Assembly (NCBI GenBank): GCA_026645575.1
Contig: JAPKMW010000095.1
Span: 1 to 47,911 of the forward strand
Length of the DNA: 47,911 nt
Origin: Caldilineaceae bacterium
GTDB lineage: Bacteria; Chloroflexota; Anaerolineae; Caldilineales; Caldilineaceae
Direction of reading: 5' to 3'
Shown: positions 41,331 through 47,911 of the stretch, in pieces
Layout of the letters: each line of letters begins with the position of its first letter
Position numbering within the stretch: the stretch's first letter is position 1
The notes under the pieces: model-generated
What the model saw: the letters and a program-made list of their open reading frames with translations, nothing else
What the model was told of the DNA's origin: nothing
Database searches by the model: none
Position numbers and translations under genes: made by a program

Positions 41331-44264
41331 TTACATGACTTTGGTCAGTTTCAACCAGCCGTTGCGTTCCTGATTGACCGCTTCCAGCGTCTTTTGCGGC
41401 CCCATGACGACAACAGTGCCGTGAGTTTTCACTTCATCTAATACATCGGCGAAGGCGTGGAAATCAGCCGGGGTAGTGCCCAACACCTCATTGCGGATCT
41501 GTTGCCGTTCAGCGTCGCTTTCGCCCAGCAGATAGCGCACCATCGACGTATAGCCCTTGGCATCAGGCAGTTGGTACGCATCCATGGCACTAATGGCGCC
41601 GATGATGTTGCGGGTCAACTCCTGTGGCGACAGATCGGCGTTGCGCAAGATTTGCGCCGTCTGGTCATAAACCGCCAGGGTGTTGAGCAGATTCGGGTCG
41701 CGGTAGGAGAGGAAGGTCAACAAGCCCGACTGGCGACCAAAATTGCAATAGGCGCCATAGGCCCCACCTTGCATCCGAATTTTGTCCCACAACCAACTGG
41801 TGCGAATAAAGTTGGTAATCACGCTGCTCGACCCATGATAGCGGTAGCCCAACTCATAGAGATTGGCCCCCTTACCCACATAGTTGACCTGGGCCGGTGC
41901 GACCAAGCCTTCGTTGCTGCGGTCAAAAACGGGGCGCCAGCCCGGCTGGGGAAGGGTCGCCGCCGGCAGTGCGCTCAGGAATTCCTGCAACTGGGGCTGG
42001 ACTTGCCGCCAGTTATCACCATCGAGCGTTACGTTGCAGATCATGCCGGTGCGGTTGATCAATGCGCTGCGGGTTTCTTCCAGCTTGGTCAACACCGCCG
42101 GCCAATCTTCCTCAATTTGGTTCACAAGTTGGCGCAAGAAGAAGAGGTAGGTAAGCCCCCCCATCTCCTCATCCAGCCAATCAGACTCAGTGAAAGCCGC
42201 CCGCAGCCGCCCGCTCACCACACTGTGGCCGGAGGGAATCAGCCCCGACTCGTTGCGCGCTTTGGCCTTGAGCGCAATCTGGCGGAAGCGTTCGCGATCA
42301 TCGAGCTTGACTGTCAGCAGAATATCCCGCAGAATTGCCAGCAGATCGCCGGTCTGCCCCACGGTCGCCTTACCGCTGACCAGGAACCAGGCGTTGGTGG
42401 TTGCCCGTTGCTTGGATTCCCCCAACAGGGCCGAATGCCAAATGCCGCCGGTCTTACGCCCGATACGCTGTTGCAATTTCACGAAATCGTCCTGCATTGT
42501 GCCCATCTCGGTCAAGGCGCGGCCGAAGAGATGGACATAGGGCAGCAATTCCTGGGGCACGGTGTGCAGATCGAAGCCCAGGTTTAAGTAGACAATGCCA
42601 TTGGTAAAGAGATCATGATAGAGCAGTTGACCGTTATCGGCGGCGCCTGTCCCCAAAGCGCTCACTTCAATCGGAATGGTCTTGACATTCTTTTCCAGAT
42701 CATTGAGGGTCAACATGGGCAGGGCAGCCAATGCTTCCGGTGGATCTTGCCGTTCCTGGAATTCCTTTAAGGTTTGCGCCGTCGTCTGCACCTGTTGTAG
42801 ATCGGCTTCACTCATCGTGGTGCGCACCTGGGCCAGCCGCTCTTTTTCTGCGGCCTCTAATCGCTGGTTGTACTCAGCATCCGGCTCCAATGTCACCGTG
42901 GTGCGGTGGGTATTATCCAGCAAATATTGTTGAATCAGCTTTTGCCAATAGCCGCTGTCCGCCGCCATACGGGTGCGCAACGCGGCCAACGGCGCTTCAT
43001 AGGCCAACATCATCAATGGGTCGCGTTCATAGAGCCAGGTGGTGAGGGTGCGGAAAAAGAGGCTCAACCCACGCGGGTAGGAGCCAGTGTTATTTTCGCG
43101 CAGGCTAAACTCAATCGTATTGAGCGCCGCCTCAACCATTTCGAGGTCAATGCCATTTTGCACCAGTTCGGTCAGGGTGTTGAGAATCAACGGCTCGACC
43201 TGTCCCACCGCTGCCGGATCAACCCCTTTGAGACCGACAGCAAAGGTCATCTGGCGGCGGGCGCTACTCATACCACCACCGGTCACATCTTCACCCAAGC
43301 CACTGTCCATCAAGGTTTTACGTAGCGGTGCGGCGGCCATCCCCAACAAGGCGAAAGAAAGCACGCTCAGATCCATCATCAGATCTGGGTCGGCGCTTTC
43401 GGGCAATAGCCAGTTGAGCTGCACCATACTCTTGGGTTTGGTTTGCGTCTCCGCGGCCACGCCATAGGGGTAGACAAAGCGCTTGGGTGCGGCAAAAGGC
43501 GCCTGTAACGCCACCGCGCCGTTGACATGAATCGGCTGGAAAGGGCGCAACCGCTCATCCAACAGGCGCAATCGTTCGGTTACATCATCATCGCCATAGA
43601 AGAAGATGCGGGCGTTAGAGGGATGATAGTAGGTGGCGTGAAAGTTCTTGAACTGCTCATACGTTAAATTCGGAATCTCCACCGGGTCGCCGCCGGAGTC
43701 AAAGCCATAGGCGTTGTCGGGGAAGAGGGAGCGCGCCGCCTGGCGGTAGAGCAGGTTATCCGGCGACGAGTAGGCGCCCTTCATTTCGTTAAAGACGACG
43801 CCTTTGTAGGTCAAAGGCGCGTCCAGGCTTTCCAGTTCATAGTGCCACCCCTCCTGCGCCAGGTGATTGGGCGTGATCAACGGGTGGAAGACGGCATCCA
43901 GATAGACATCAACCAGATTGTAAAAATCCTGTAAATTGGTGCTGGCGACCGGGTAGACGGTTTTGTCCGGGTAAGTCATGGCATTGAGGAAGGTCTTGAG
44001 CGAACCTTTGAGCAATTGGACAAACGGCTCTTTAAGCGGATATTTTTGCGATCCGCCCAGCACAGCGTGTTCCATAATATGGGCAATCCCCGTCGAGTCG
44101 GTCGGGGGGGTGCGGAAGGCAATGCCAAAGACCTTATTCTCATCGTCGTTCGTCATCGACAACAATTCGGCGCCCGTTTGGACATGGCGATAGATACGGG
44201 CGACCGTTTGCAACTCGGCAATCGTCTCTTCACGACACAATTCAAACCCGTGGGTTACTGACAT
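41331..44264 (-). CDS. M16C family zinc metallopeptidase (presequence protease/insulinase-like)
   Basis: A 977-residue clamshell metallopeptidase that degrades peptides enclosed in a large chamber. The inverted zinc motif is HIMEH (62-66), with the downstream Glu expected in the following helices and VFNEMKGAYSSPD in the first half. The length and the absence of a second zinc site fit the single-chain M16C group (PreP, Cym1). There is no signal peptide. It starts at 44264 with GAGGAG upstream. It stands alone, between an intergenic MITE and the aldolase gene. A role in degrading signal peptides or other peptides is likely. Confidence 0.93.
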   Translation of the reverse strand: MSVTHGFELCREETIAELQTVARIYRHVQTGAELLSMTNDDENKVFGIAFRTPPTDSTGIAHIMEHAVLGGSQKYPLKEPFVQLLKGSLKTFLNAMTYPDKTVYPVASTNLQDFYNLVDVYLDAVFHPLITPNHLAQEGWHYELESLDAPLTYKGVVFNEMKGAYSSPDNLLYRQAARSLFPDNAYGFDSGGDPVEIPNLTYEQFKNFHATYYHPSNARIFFYGDDDVTERLRLLDERLRPFQPIHVNGAVALQAPFAAPKRFVYPYGVAAETQTKPKSMVQLNWLLPESADPDLMMDLSVLSFALLGMAAAPLRKTLMDSGLGEDVTGGGMSSARRQMTFAVGLKGVDPAAVGQVEPLILNTLTELVQNGIDLEMVEAALNTIEFSLRENNTGSYPRGLSLFFRTLTTWLYERDPLMMLAYEAPLAALRTRMAADSGYWQKLIQQYLLDNTHRTTVTLEPDAEYNQRLEAAEKERLAQVRTTMSEADLQQVQTTAQTLKEFQERQDPPEALAALPMLTLNDLEKNVKTIPIEVSALGTGAADNGQLLYHDLFTNGIVYLNLGFDLHTVPQELLPYVHLFGRALTEMGTMQDDFVKLQQRIGRKTGGIWHSALLGESKQRATTNAWFLVSGKATVGQTGDLLAILRDILLTVKLDDRERFRQIALKAKARNESGLIPSGHSVVSGRLRAAFTESDWLDEEMGGLTYLFFLRQLVNQIEEDWPAVLTKLEETRSALINRTGMICNVTLDGDNWRQVQPQLQEFLSALPAATLPQPGWRPVFDRSNEGLVAPAQVNYVGKGANLYELGYRYHGSSSVITNFIRTSWLWDKIRMQGGAYGAYCNFGRQSGLLTFLSYRDPNLLNTLAVYDQTAQILRNADLSPQELTRNIIGAISAMDAYQLPDAKGYTSMVRYLLGESDAERQQIRNEVLGTTPADFHAFADVLDEVKTHGTVVVMGPQKTLEAVNQERNGWLKLTKVM

Positions 44265-44404
44265 GATTCTCTCCTCGGCAGATGACAAGGTGACAGGGTG
44301 ATTGGGTGATTGGGTGACAAAACACCCTTGGGGTTCGTAACGTATAAGTTGTTACACCCTCTCCCCGCGCCTATAAGGCAACCAGTGATCCGCCCTAGCA
44401 CGTT

Positions 44405-44430
44405 GCGAGTCACGGACTAGCGGAGAGCGG
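44405..44430. repeat. Decayed half copy of the MITE
   Basis: GCGAGTCACGGACTAGCGGA and the following GAGCGG match the right arm of MITE copy 1 (53-79) with a few changes and no partner arm. It lies directly next to MITE copy 2, an older insertion that has lost its other half. Confidence 0.6.
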
Positions 44431-44439
44431 TATAATTTG

Positions 44440-44522
44440 GTAACTACTAAGCCTGCTCCGAGCCGGTCCGTGACCGGCGTCCCAATCGCCGGTCACGGAC
44501 CGGCTTGGAGCTTAGTAGGTAC
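44440..44522. mobile_element. Palindromic MITE, copy 2, with 8-bp target duplication
   Basis: An 83-bp element. A perfect 19-bp central stem pairs 44461-44479 with 44487-44505 (loop tcccaat), extended by GCTCC/GGAGC and by end repeats GTAACTACTAA (44440-44450) and TTAGTAGGTAC (44512-44522, one mismatch). It is bracketed by the direct repeat ATAATTTG at 44432-44439 and 44523-44530. It shares ends and core with copy 1 at 11-92, but every A-T pair changed in the core has become a G-C pair on both sides. It lies between the M16 peptidase and MTAP-family genes. Confidence 0.87.
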
Positions 44523-44545
44523 ATAATTTGTTAATTGACAGGCCC

Positions 44546-45313
44546 TCATTCGCCCAAAGCACAGTTACAAGTTGGTAGCGCGCCCAGCAAATTGACATAG
44601 GTCGGCAGCGCTCCAATGGTCTGTTCCAGACCGGCGCGCATTTTGCCGGGGCCATGCTGGGGCGCCTGATCGGCGCTGCGGTCACCAATCGTGACTAGAC
44701 CGGCATAACAGAGGCCGGCAGATCGGGCTAACGCCACTTCCGGTACCAAATTCTGCCCTAGCACGTCGGCGCCCCAAGTGCGAAAGAGACGCGCCTCCGC
44801 GGGCGTCTCGCGGCGGGGGCCATCGATTCCTAAATAAACTACGTATGGCGCCGCCGGCAAGACCTGATAGAGCGCGCCGACCATGTGGGGGCAAAAGGGG
44901 GGCAGCCGCAAGCGTCGCTCAAACGAGCGTTCATCGGTGAAATGATCATCAAAGGTCTGCGGTTGGTGCCGCGTCCAGTCAATATAATCAACCGGGATCA
45001 CAGTTTGGCCCCGTTCCAACACAGAATTGATGGCAACACCGGTGTCCCAATTCAGCACGTAATGAACACCGAGTTGGTGCGCGGCATAGATAATAGCACG
45101 CGGATCGGTGCGGGTCGGTAAGCCCGTATAAGGTTCAACCCAAATCGCCGGTCCCGCAGAGGGGGTGCGCAAAGCCAACGGCCCGACGACGCCATAGGGC
45201 GTTTCCACCGTACGTTCTGCCGCCACATGCCCCAAAATATCCAACACTGTTGGCGGCAAGAGAACGGCGATCAGGAGTAAAATATCTGCTTTTGGGGCAT
45301 GTCGTTCAACCAT
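44546..45313 (-). CDS. MTAP/PNP-family nucleoside phosphorylase
   Basis: A 255-residue protein of the methylthioadenosine phosphorylase/purine nucleoside phosphorylase superfamily, which cleaves a nucleoside with phosphate in purine or methionine salvage. It contains the NWDTGVAINSVL region, PVDYIDWTRHQPQTF with DDHFTDERSFERRL, PHMVGALYQV, YLGIDGPRRETPAEARLFRTWGAD (in two parts) and the VPEVALARSAGLCYAGLVTI motif that holds the purine-binding part. The N-terminal phosphate site is less clear than usual. The start at 45313 avoids the upstream 14-bp repeats. It diverges from mgsA. Confidence 0.82.
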   Translation of the reverse strand: MVERHAPKADILLLIAVLLPPTVLDILGHVAAERTVETPYGVVGPLALRTPSAGPAIWVEPYTGLPTRTDPRAIIYAAHQLGVHYVLNWDTGVAINSVLERGQTVIPVDYIDWTRHQPQTFDDHFTDERSFERRLRLPPFCPHMVGALYQVLPAAPYVVYLGIDGPRRETPAEARLFRTWGADVLGQNLVPEVALARSAGLCYAGLVTIGDRSADQAPQHGPGKMRAGLEQTIGALPTYVNLLGALPTCNCALGE

Positions 45314-45360
45314 ACAGTCACTTTTTGTAAGATTTCCCAGCGCGTATATACTGTTGTCAG

Positions 45361-45514
45361 TCCGTAGTCCAGAGTCTGTAGTCCAGAGTCTGTAGTCCAG
45401 AGTCTGTAGCCCAAAATCCTGAGGCGTCTCTAGCCTGCACATAAGGTGTAGATTATACAATCCAGTAGACTGCTACGTAGCTGAGCGTGTAATGACTAGA
45501 CTCTGGACTGCGGA
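45361..45514. repeat. 14-bp direct repeats with an inverted partner in a divergent promoter region
   Basis: Three exact 14-bp units GTAGTCCAGAGTCT (45364-45377, 45378-45391, 45392-45405) are followed by GTAG. An inverted copy, AGACTCTGGACTGCGGA (45498-45514), lies about 90 bp further on. The region separates the MTAP-family gene and mgsA, which diverge. Repeated protein-binding sites or slipped copies of an old palindrome are both possible. Confidence 0.8.
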
Positions 45515-45548
45515 CGCTGGACGCCTAGTAACCAGGAGCAATTTCTTT

Positions 45549-45959
45549 ATGCCAACAATAGCACTAATTGCCCACGATGGCAAAAAAGATGATATGGTGC
45601 ATTTCGCCAGCAGCCAGCGCGCCCTGCTGGAACAATTTCACTTGATTGCCACGGGAACAACTGGCGCTCGCATTGCCCAGGCAACGGGGCTGCCAGTGGA
45701 ACGAATGTTAAGCGGCCCCTATGGCGGCGACGCGCAAATTGCGACGCGTGTTGCCGAAGGTCGCGTCGCCGGGGTGATCTTTCTGGTGGATCCGTTATAT
45801 GCCCATCCTCATGAACCTGATATTCAAGGGCTGTTGCGCATCTGCAATGTCTACAACATTCCCCTAGCGACCAACGCCGCCAGCGCCCGTCTGATCCTCC
45901 AGGCGTTGGTTGCTGATCTAGCAGCTACAGGAGCGGGATCAACGCCGGCAGCCAGTTAA
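45549..45959 (+). CDS. mgsA: Methylglyoxal synthase
   Basis: Converts dihydroxyacetone phosphate to methylglyoxal and phosphate in the cytoplasm, a bypass that relieves sugar-phosphate stress. The 136-residue protein has [11 protein letters not shown] with the catalytic Asp, the phosphate loop [17 protein letters not shown], the catalytic [15 protein letters not shown] and a C-terminal helix, all diagnostic. I start at 45549 (AGGAG 10 nt upstream). It converges on the sensor kinase gene with a gap of only 3 nt, so the two terminators must overlap the genes or be shared. Confidence 0.95.
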   Translation: MPTIALIAHDGKKDDMVHFASSQRALLEQFHLIATGTTGARIAQATGLPVERMLSGPYGGDAQIATRVAEGRVAGVIFLVDPLYAHPHEPDIQGLLRICNVYNIPLATNAASARLILQALVADLAATGAGSTPAAS

Positions 45960-45962
45960 GCC

Positions 45963-47315
45963 TCAGCGCTCCAGGGTAAGCGGCAAGGTGATAATGAACC
46001 GGCTGCCGGCGCCGACTGCACTTTCAACCGCAATTGTTCCACCCAGCACTTTGGCCAGCCGGGCGGCAATGGACAAGCCGACGCCGGCGCCTTCGTAACG
46101 GCGGGTCAGGCTCTGTTCAATCTGGACAAAGGGCTGAAAGAGCCGCTTAATATCTTCGGCTGCAATGCCAATGCCCGTATCCCAAACGATGATCCGCATC
46201 AAGTCGGCTTGCTGGTCCGATTCAACCGTAATGCCGATTTGGGCGCCCTCAGCGGAAAATTTAACGGCGTTTTTTAGAAGTTTCTCCAAAATTTGGCCCA
46301 AGCGCCGTTCATCCGAATAGATAAAAAGCCCTTCGTCGATGTCAATGGGGTTAATGGTAATTGCTTTGCGTTGGGCCACCTCGTAAATCATCTGGAGACT
46401 TTGTCGGCAAAGTGTGCGCAGGGAAACCCGCCGGACAATCGGCTTGATCCGCCCATTTTCGATTCCTACCAGATCCAAAATATCGTCGATAATCGCCAGC
46501 AGTTGATGACCGCTGCGCAAAATCAAGTCAATGGAACTCTTTTGTTTGGGGGTGAGGGCGCCGTAAATTTCACTTTGGACAATCTCGGCGCGCATCAGAA
46601 TGACATTAAGCGGGGTGCGCAACTCGTGATTCATGACGGCCAAAAATTCATCTTTGGCGCGATTGGCCGCCTCGGCAGCATTTTTGGCCCGCTGGAGTTC
46701 CAGATTCTGCTCTTCCAGAATCCGATTCAGCTTTTCCAGTTCACGGCGGTTCTCTTCGGCCTGTAACAGGTGTTGATAGACTCGGAGCGAAATCAAGAGC
46801 GTGGCCGCCAGCCGCTGCCGGGTCAGCTCGGTTTTGGTCTTGTAATCGTTGATATCATAGAGGCGAATGACCGCCTCTTCAGGCGCTTCTCCCGGTTGAC
46901 CAGTGCGCAAAATAATGCGCACCACACGATTGCCCAGCTCATCCCGAATATATTTGACCAGATCCAAGCCAGCCTGCATACTTTCCATGATCACATCTAG
47001 CAGGATCACGGCAACATCAGGATGTTCTGCCAACACTTGTTTTGCTTCCTGAGCTGAATGTGCGGCGAGAAAGGTCAAGCCACGGTCCGCATAGGTAAAG
47101 CGGTGGAGCGCCAGATGGGTGACTTGATGAATTTCGACTTCATCATCCACCACTAAAATTTTCCAGGGCGCAGGCGCCTCTTCGATGGTGATTTTACGAC
47201 CGGTATGTTGGTCGGGCCGGCTTTCTGCAAAGAGGAGGTCACTCTCATGTTGTGATATGGTTGATACATAACCGTTGGTATGATACAGATCGGTCATTAC
47301 GACTGGAAGATTCAT
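45963..47315 (-). CDS. Receiver-histidine kinase hybrid, soluble
   Basis: A 450-residue signalling protein with the receiver first. Residues 50-165 form a REC domain (VVDDE, phospho-Asp107 in ILLDVIM, Lys in YKTKTELT). A coiled coil of about 40 residues (EENRRELEKLNRILEEQNLE) leads to HisKA with His230 in FLAVMNHELRTPLN. The HATPase domain has LEKLLKNAVKFS, WDTGIGI and GVGLSIAARLAKVLGG. There is no membrane segment, so it is a cytosolic kinase likely driven by an upstream kinase through its REC domain. The start at 47315 has AAGGTG upstream; the longer open frame before it is not convincing. No cognate output gene is adjacent. Confidence 0.93.
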   Translation of the reverse strand: MNLPVVMTDLYHTNGYVSTISQHESDLLFAESRPDQHTGRKITIEEAPAPWKILVVDDEVEIHQVTHLALHRFTYADRGLTFLAAHSAQEAKQVLAEHPDVAVILLDVIMESMQAGLDLVKYIRDELGNRVVRIILRTGQPGEAPEEAVIRLYDINDYKTKTELTRQRLAATLLISLRVYQHLLQAEENRRELEKLNRILEEQNLELQRAKNAAEAANRAKDEFLAVMNHELRTPLNVILMRAEIVQSEIYGALTPKQKSSIDLILRSGHQLLAIIDDILDLVGIENGRIKPIVRRVSLRTLCRQSLQMIYEVAQRKAITINPIDIDEGLFIYSDERRLGQILEKLLKNAVKFSAEGAQIGITVESDQQADLMRIIVWDTGIGIAAEDIKRLFQPFVQIEQSLTRRYEGAGVGLSIAARLAKVLGGTIAVESAVGAGSRFIITLPLTLER

Positions 47316-47911
47316 GAATTCACCTTGCCGCATCGGCGCTTGCCTACCAGATTTTGTGAATGCAACCGGCCCAAGTAAGGCTCGCATGTATAGAATTAAG
47401 TACCTCATCATAGCCAAAAAACCTGTAGAAATGATCATACAGAAGCGCCAAAACCTTACAGTAAAATGACTAAAATTTAAGCTACCAAAAGAGGAAGCTT
47501 GGTAGGTACTCTCATCCAGTTGTACCGGCTAGCCTCAGTCGAAAGCGCGAGCGGCAAGTCAATCATGCTACGGTTGTACTACTGCAAGTAAGGATTTGTG
47601 TAAGGCATTTTCAAGGAAATAAATATCCCGTAGACGCCTAGGAGGCAACTGCAAGGGGCGGTTGCCCCAAGCTCTATGGTTACTCAAGCCGGAGGGCACC
47701 CGCAAGCGGATGCCCCTACGAGTGTACCTTTTATTTTGAATACGCCTAAGTGATAGGAAGCGGGCGCGCAACTTTTGCCGAAGCGCTGTGTTATCTTCAT
47801 CATATTATTGATCGAATCACTCATTACACTGTTTACTAAGAATCTGTCTGAAAAGGAAAAGCTGTCAGTTGAGAAGGTGGTATAAGCTGAAGTTGTGAAC
47901 AAACAACTTTA
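47316..47911. other. Intergenic DNA with a GTAGGGGC-type repeat fragment
   Basis: About 600 bp to the window edge with no ORF I can support. The fragment 47690-47722 (read in reverse: CGTAGGGGCATCCGCTTGCG, then GGTGCCCTCCGG) is a diverged half of the palindrome at 41255-41328. A small GGGGC-GGTT-GCCCC hairpin lies near 47655-47668. Short minus-strand ORFs that run through this repeat look incidental. Confidence 0.5.

Noticed and set aside
44289..44345. GATTGGGT short repeats after the M16 peptidase start
   Set aside because: Only two imperfect units; too little to call a repeat feature.
47684..47902. A 72-codon minus-strand ORF at the window end
   Set aside because: It runs into the GTAGGGGC-type repeat fragment and shows no ribosome site or recognisable domain.

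Overview
The window looks like chromosomal DNA of a Chloroflexota bacterium, most likely Anaerolineae/Caldilineales. This is inferred from gene flavour and cannot be proven from the window: a PadR-linked protein with the membrane-ABC type N-terminal domain, a secreted protein ending in an FLPLI-type tail, three PhyH dioxygenases, and many intergenic palindromes. No phage or conjugative genes, complete IS element or CRISPR array was seen. One tRNA, Leu(GAG), is present.

Layout. 0.1-1.8 kb: phosphonate-type ABC transporter (phnC, phnE; no phnD in view). 2.1-7.3 kb: a very large secreted protein with two AlgG/AlgE-like mannuronan C5-epimerase modules, next to a short nucleotide-sugar dehydrogenase. 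7.7-10.1 kb: htpG, then tRNA-Leu with its own promoter and terminator. 10.1-16.5 kb: a copper locus with a CPH-type P1B ATPase, a His/Met-rich DUF305 lipoprotein, a sensor kinase with a Met-rich sensor loop, its response regulator, an internally deleted Tat-type multicopper oxidase, and a 51-residue membrane peptide. Three promoter regions carry the same TTCATA direct repeats at 11-bp period, so the response regulator probably controls them as one regulon. 16.5-21.3 kb: a Cys/Met PLP enzyme, a coiled-coil protein with a nuclease-like C-terminus, fusA and coaD. 21.5-24.3 kb: padR, an unusual fusion of a membrane-ABC N-terminal domain with a sugar transferase, and an ABC ATPase/permease pair, all behind one promoter with an overlapping palindromic operator. 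24.4-31.4 kb: a small orphan gene, an Rpn-type nuclease, a metallophosphoesterase, and an operon of AAA/DUF234 ATPase, a 60-residue ORF and a large nucleotidyltransferase-GHMP kinase fusion. 31.5-41.2 kb: a metabolic cluster with an SDR, three PhyH dioxygenases (one with HxG in place of HxD), an enolase-superfamily dehydratase, a Tat-exported amine oxidase on the opposite strand, a Gfo/Idh oxidoreductase, a nitrilase-family amidase and a class II aldolase. 41.3-47.3 kb: an M16C peptidase, an MTAP-family phosphorylase, methylglyoxal synthase and a REC-histidine kinase.

Two signals run across the whole window. First, a palindromic MITE is present twice (11-92 and 44440-44522). Both copies begin GTAACTACT, both have perfect 8-bp target duplications, and their arms differ by compensatory changes. 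A decayed half copy lies beside the second. The GTAA ends and 8-bp duplications fit mobilisation by an IS66-family transposase. Second, at least nine other long, nearly perfect hairpins occupy intergenic gaps. Two of them have the identical 11-nt loop but unrelated stems.
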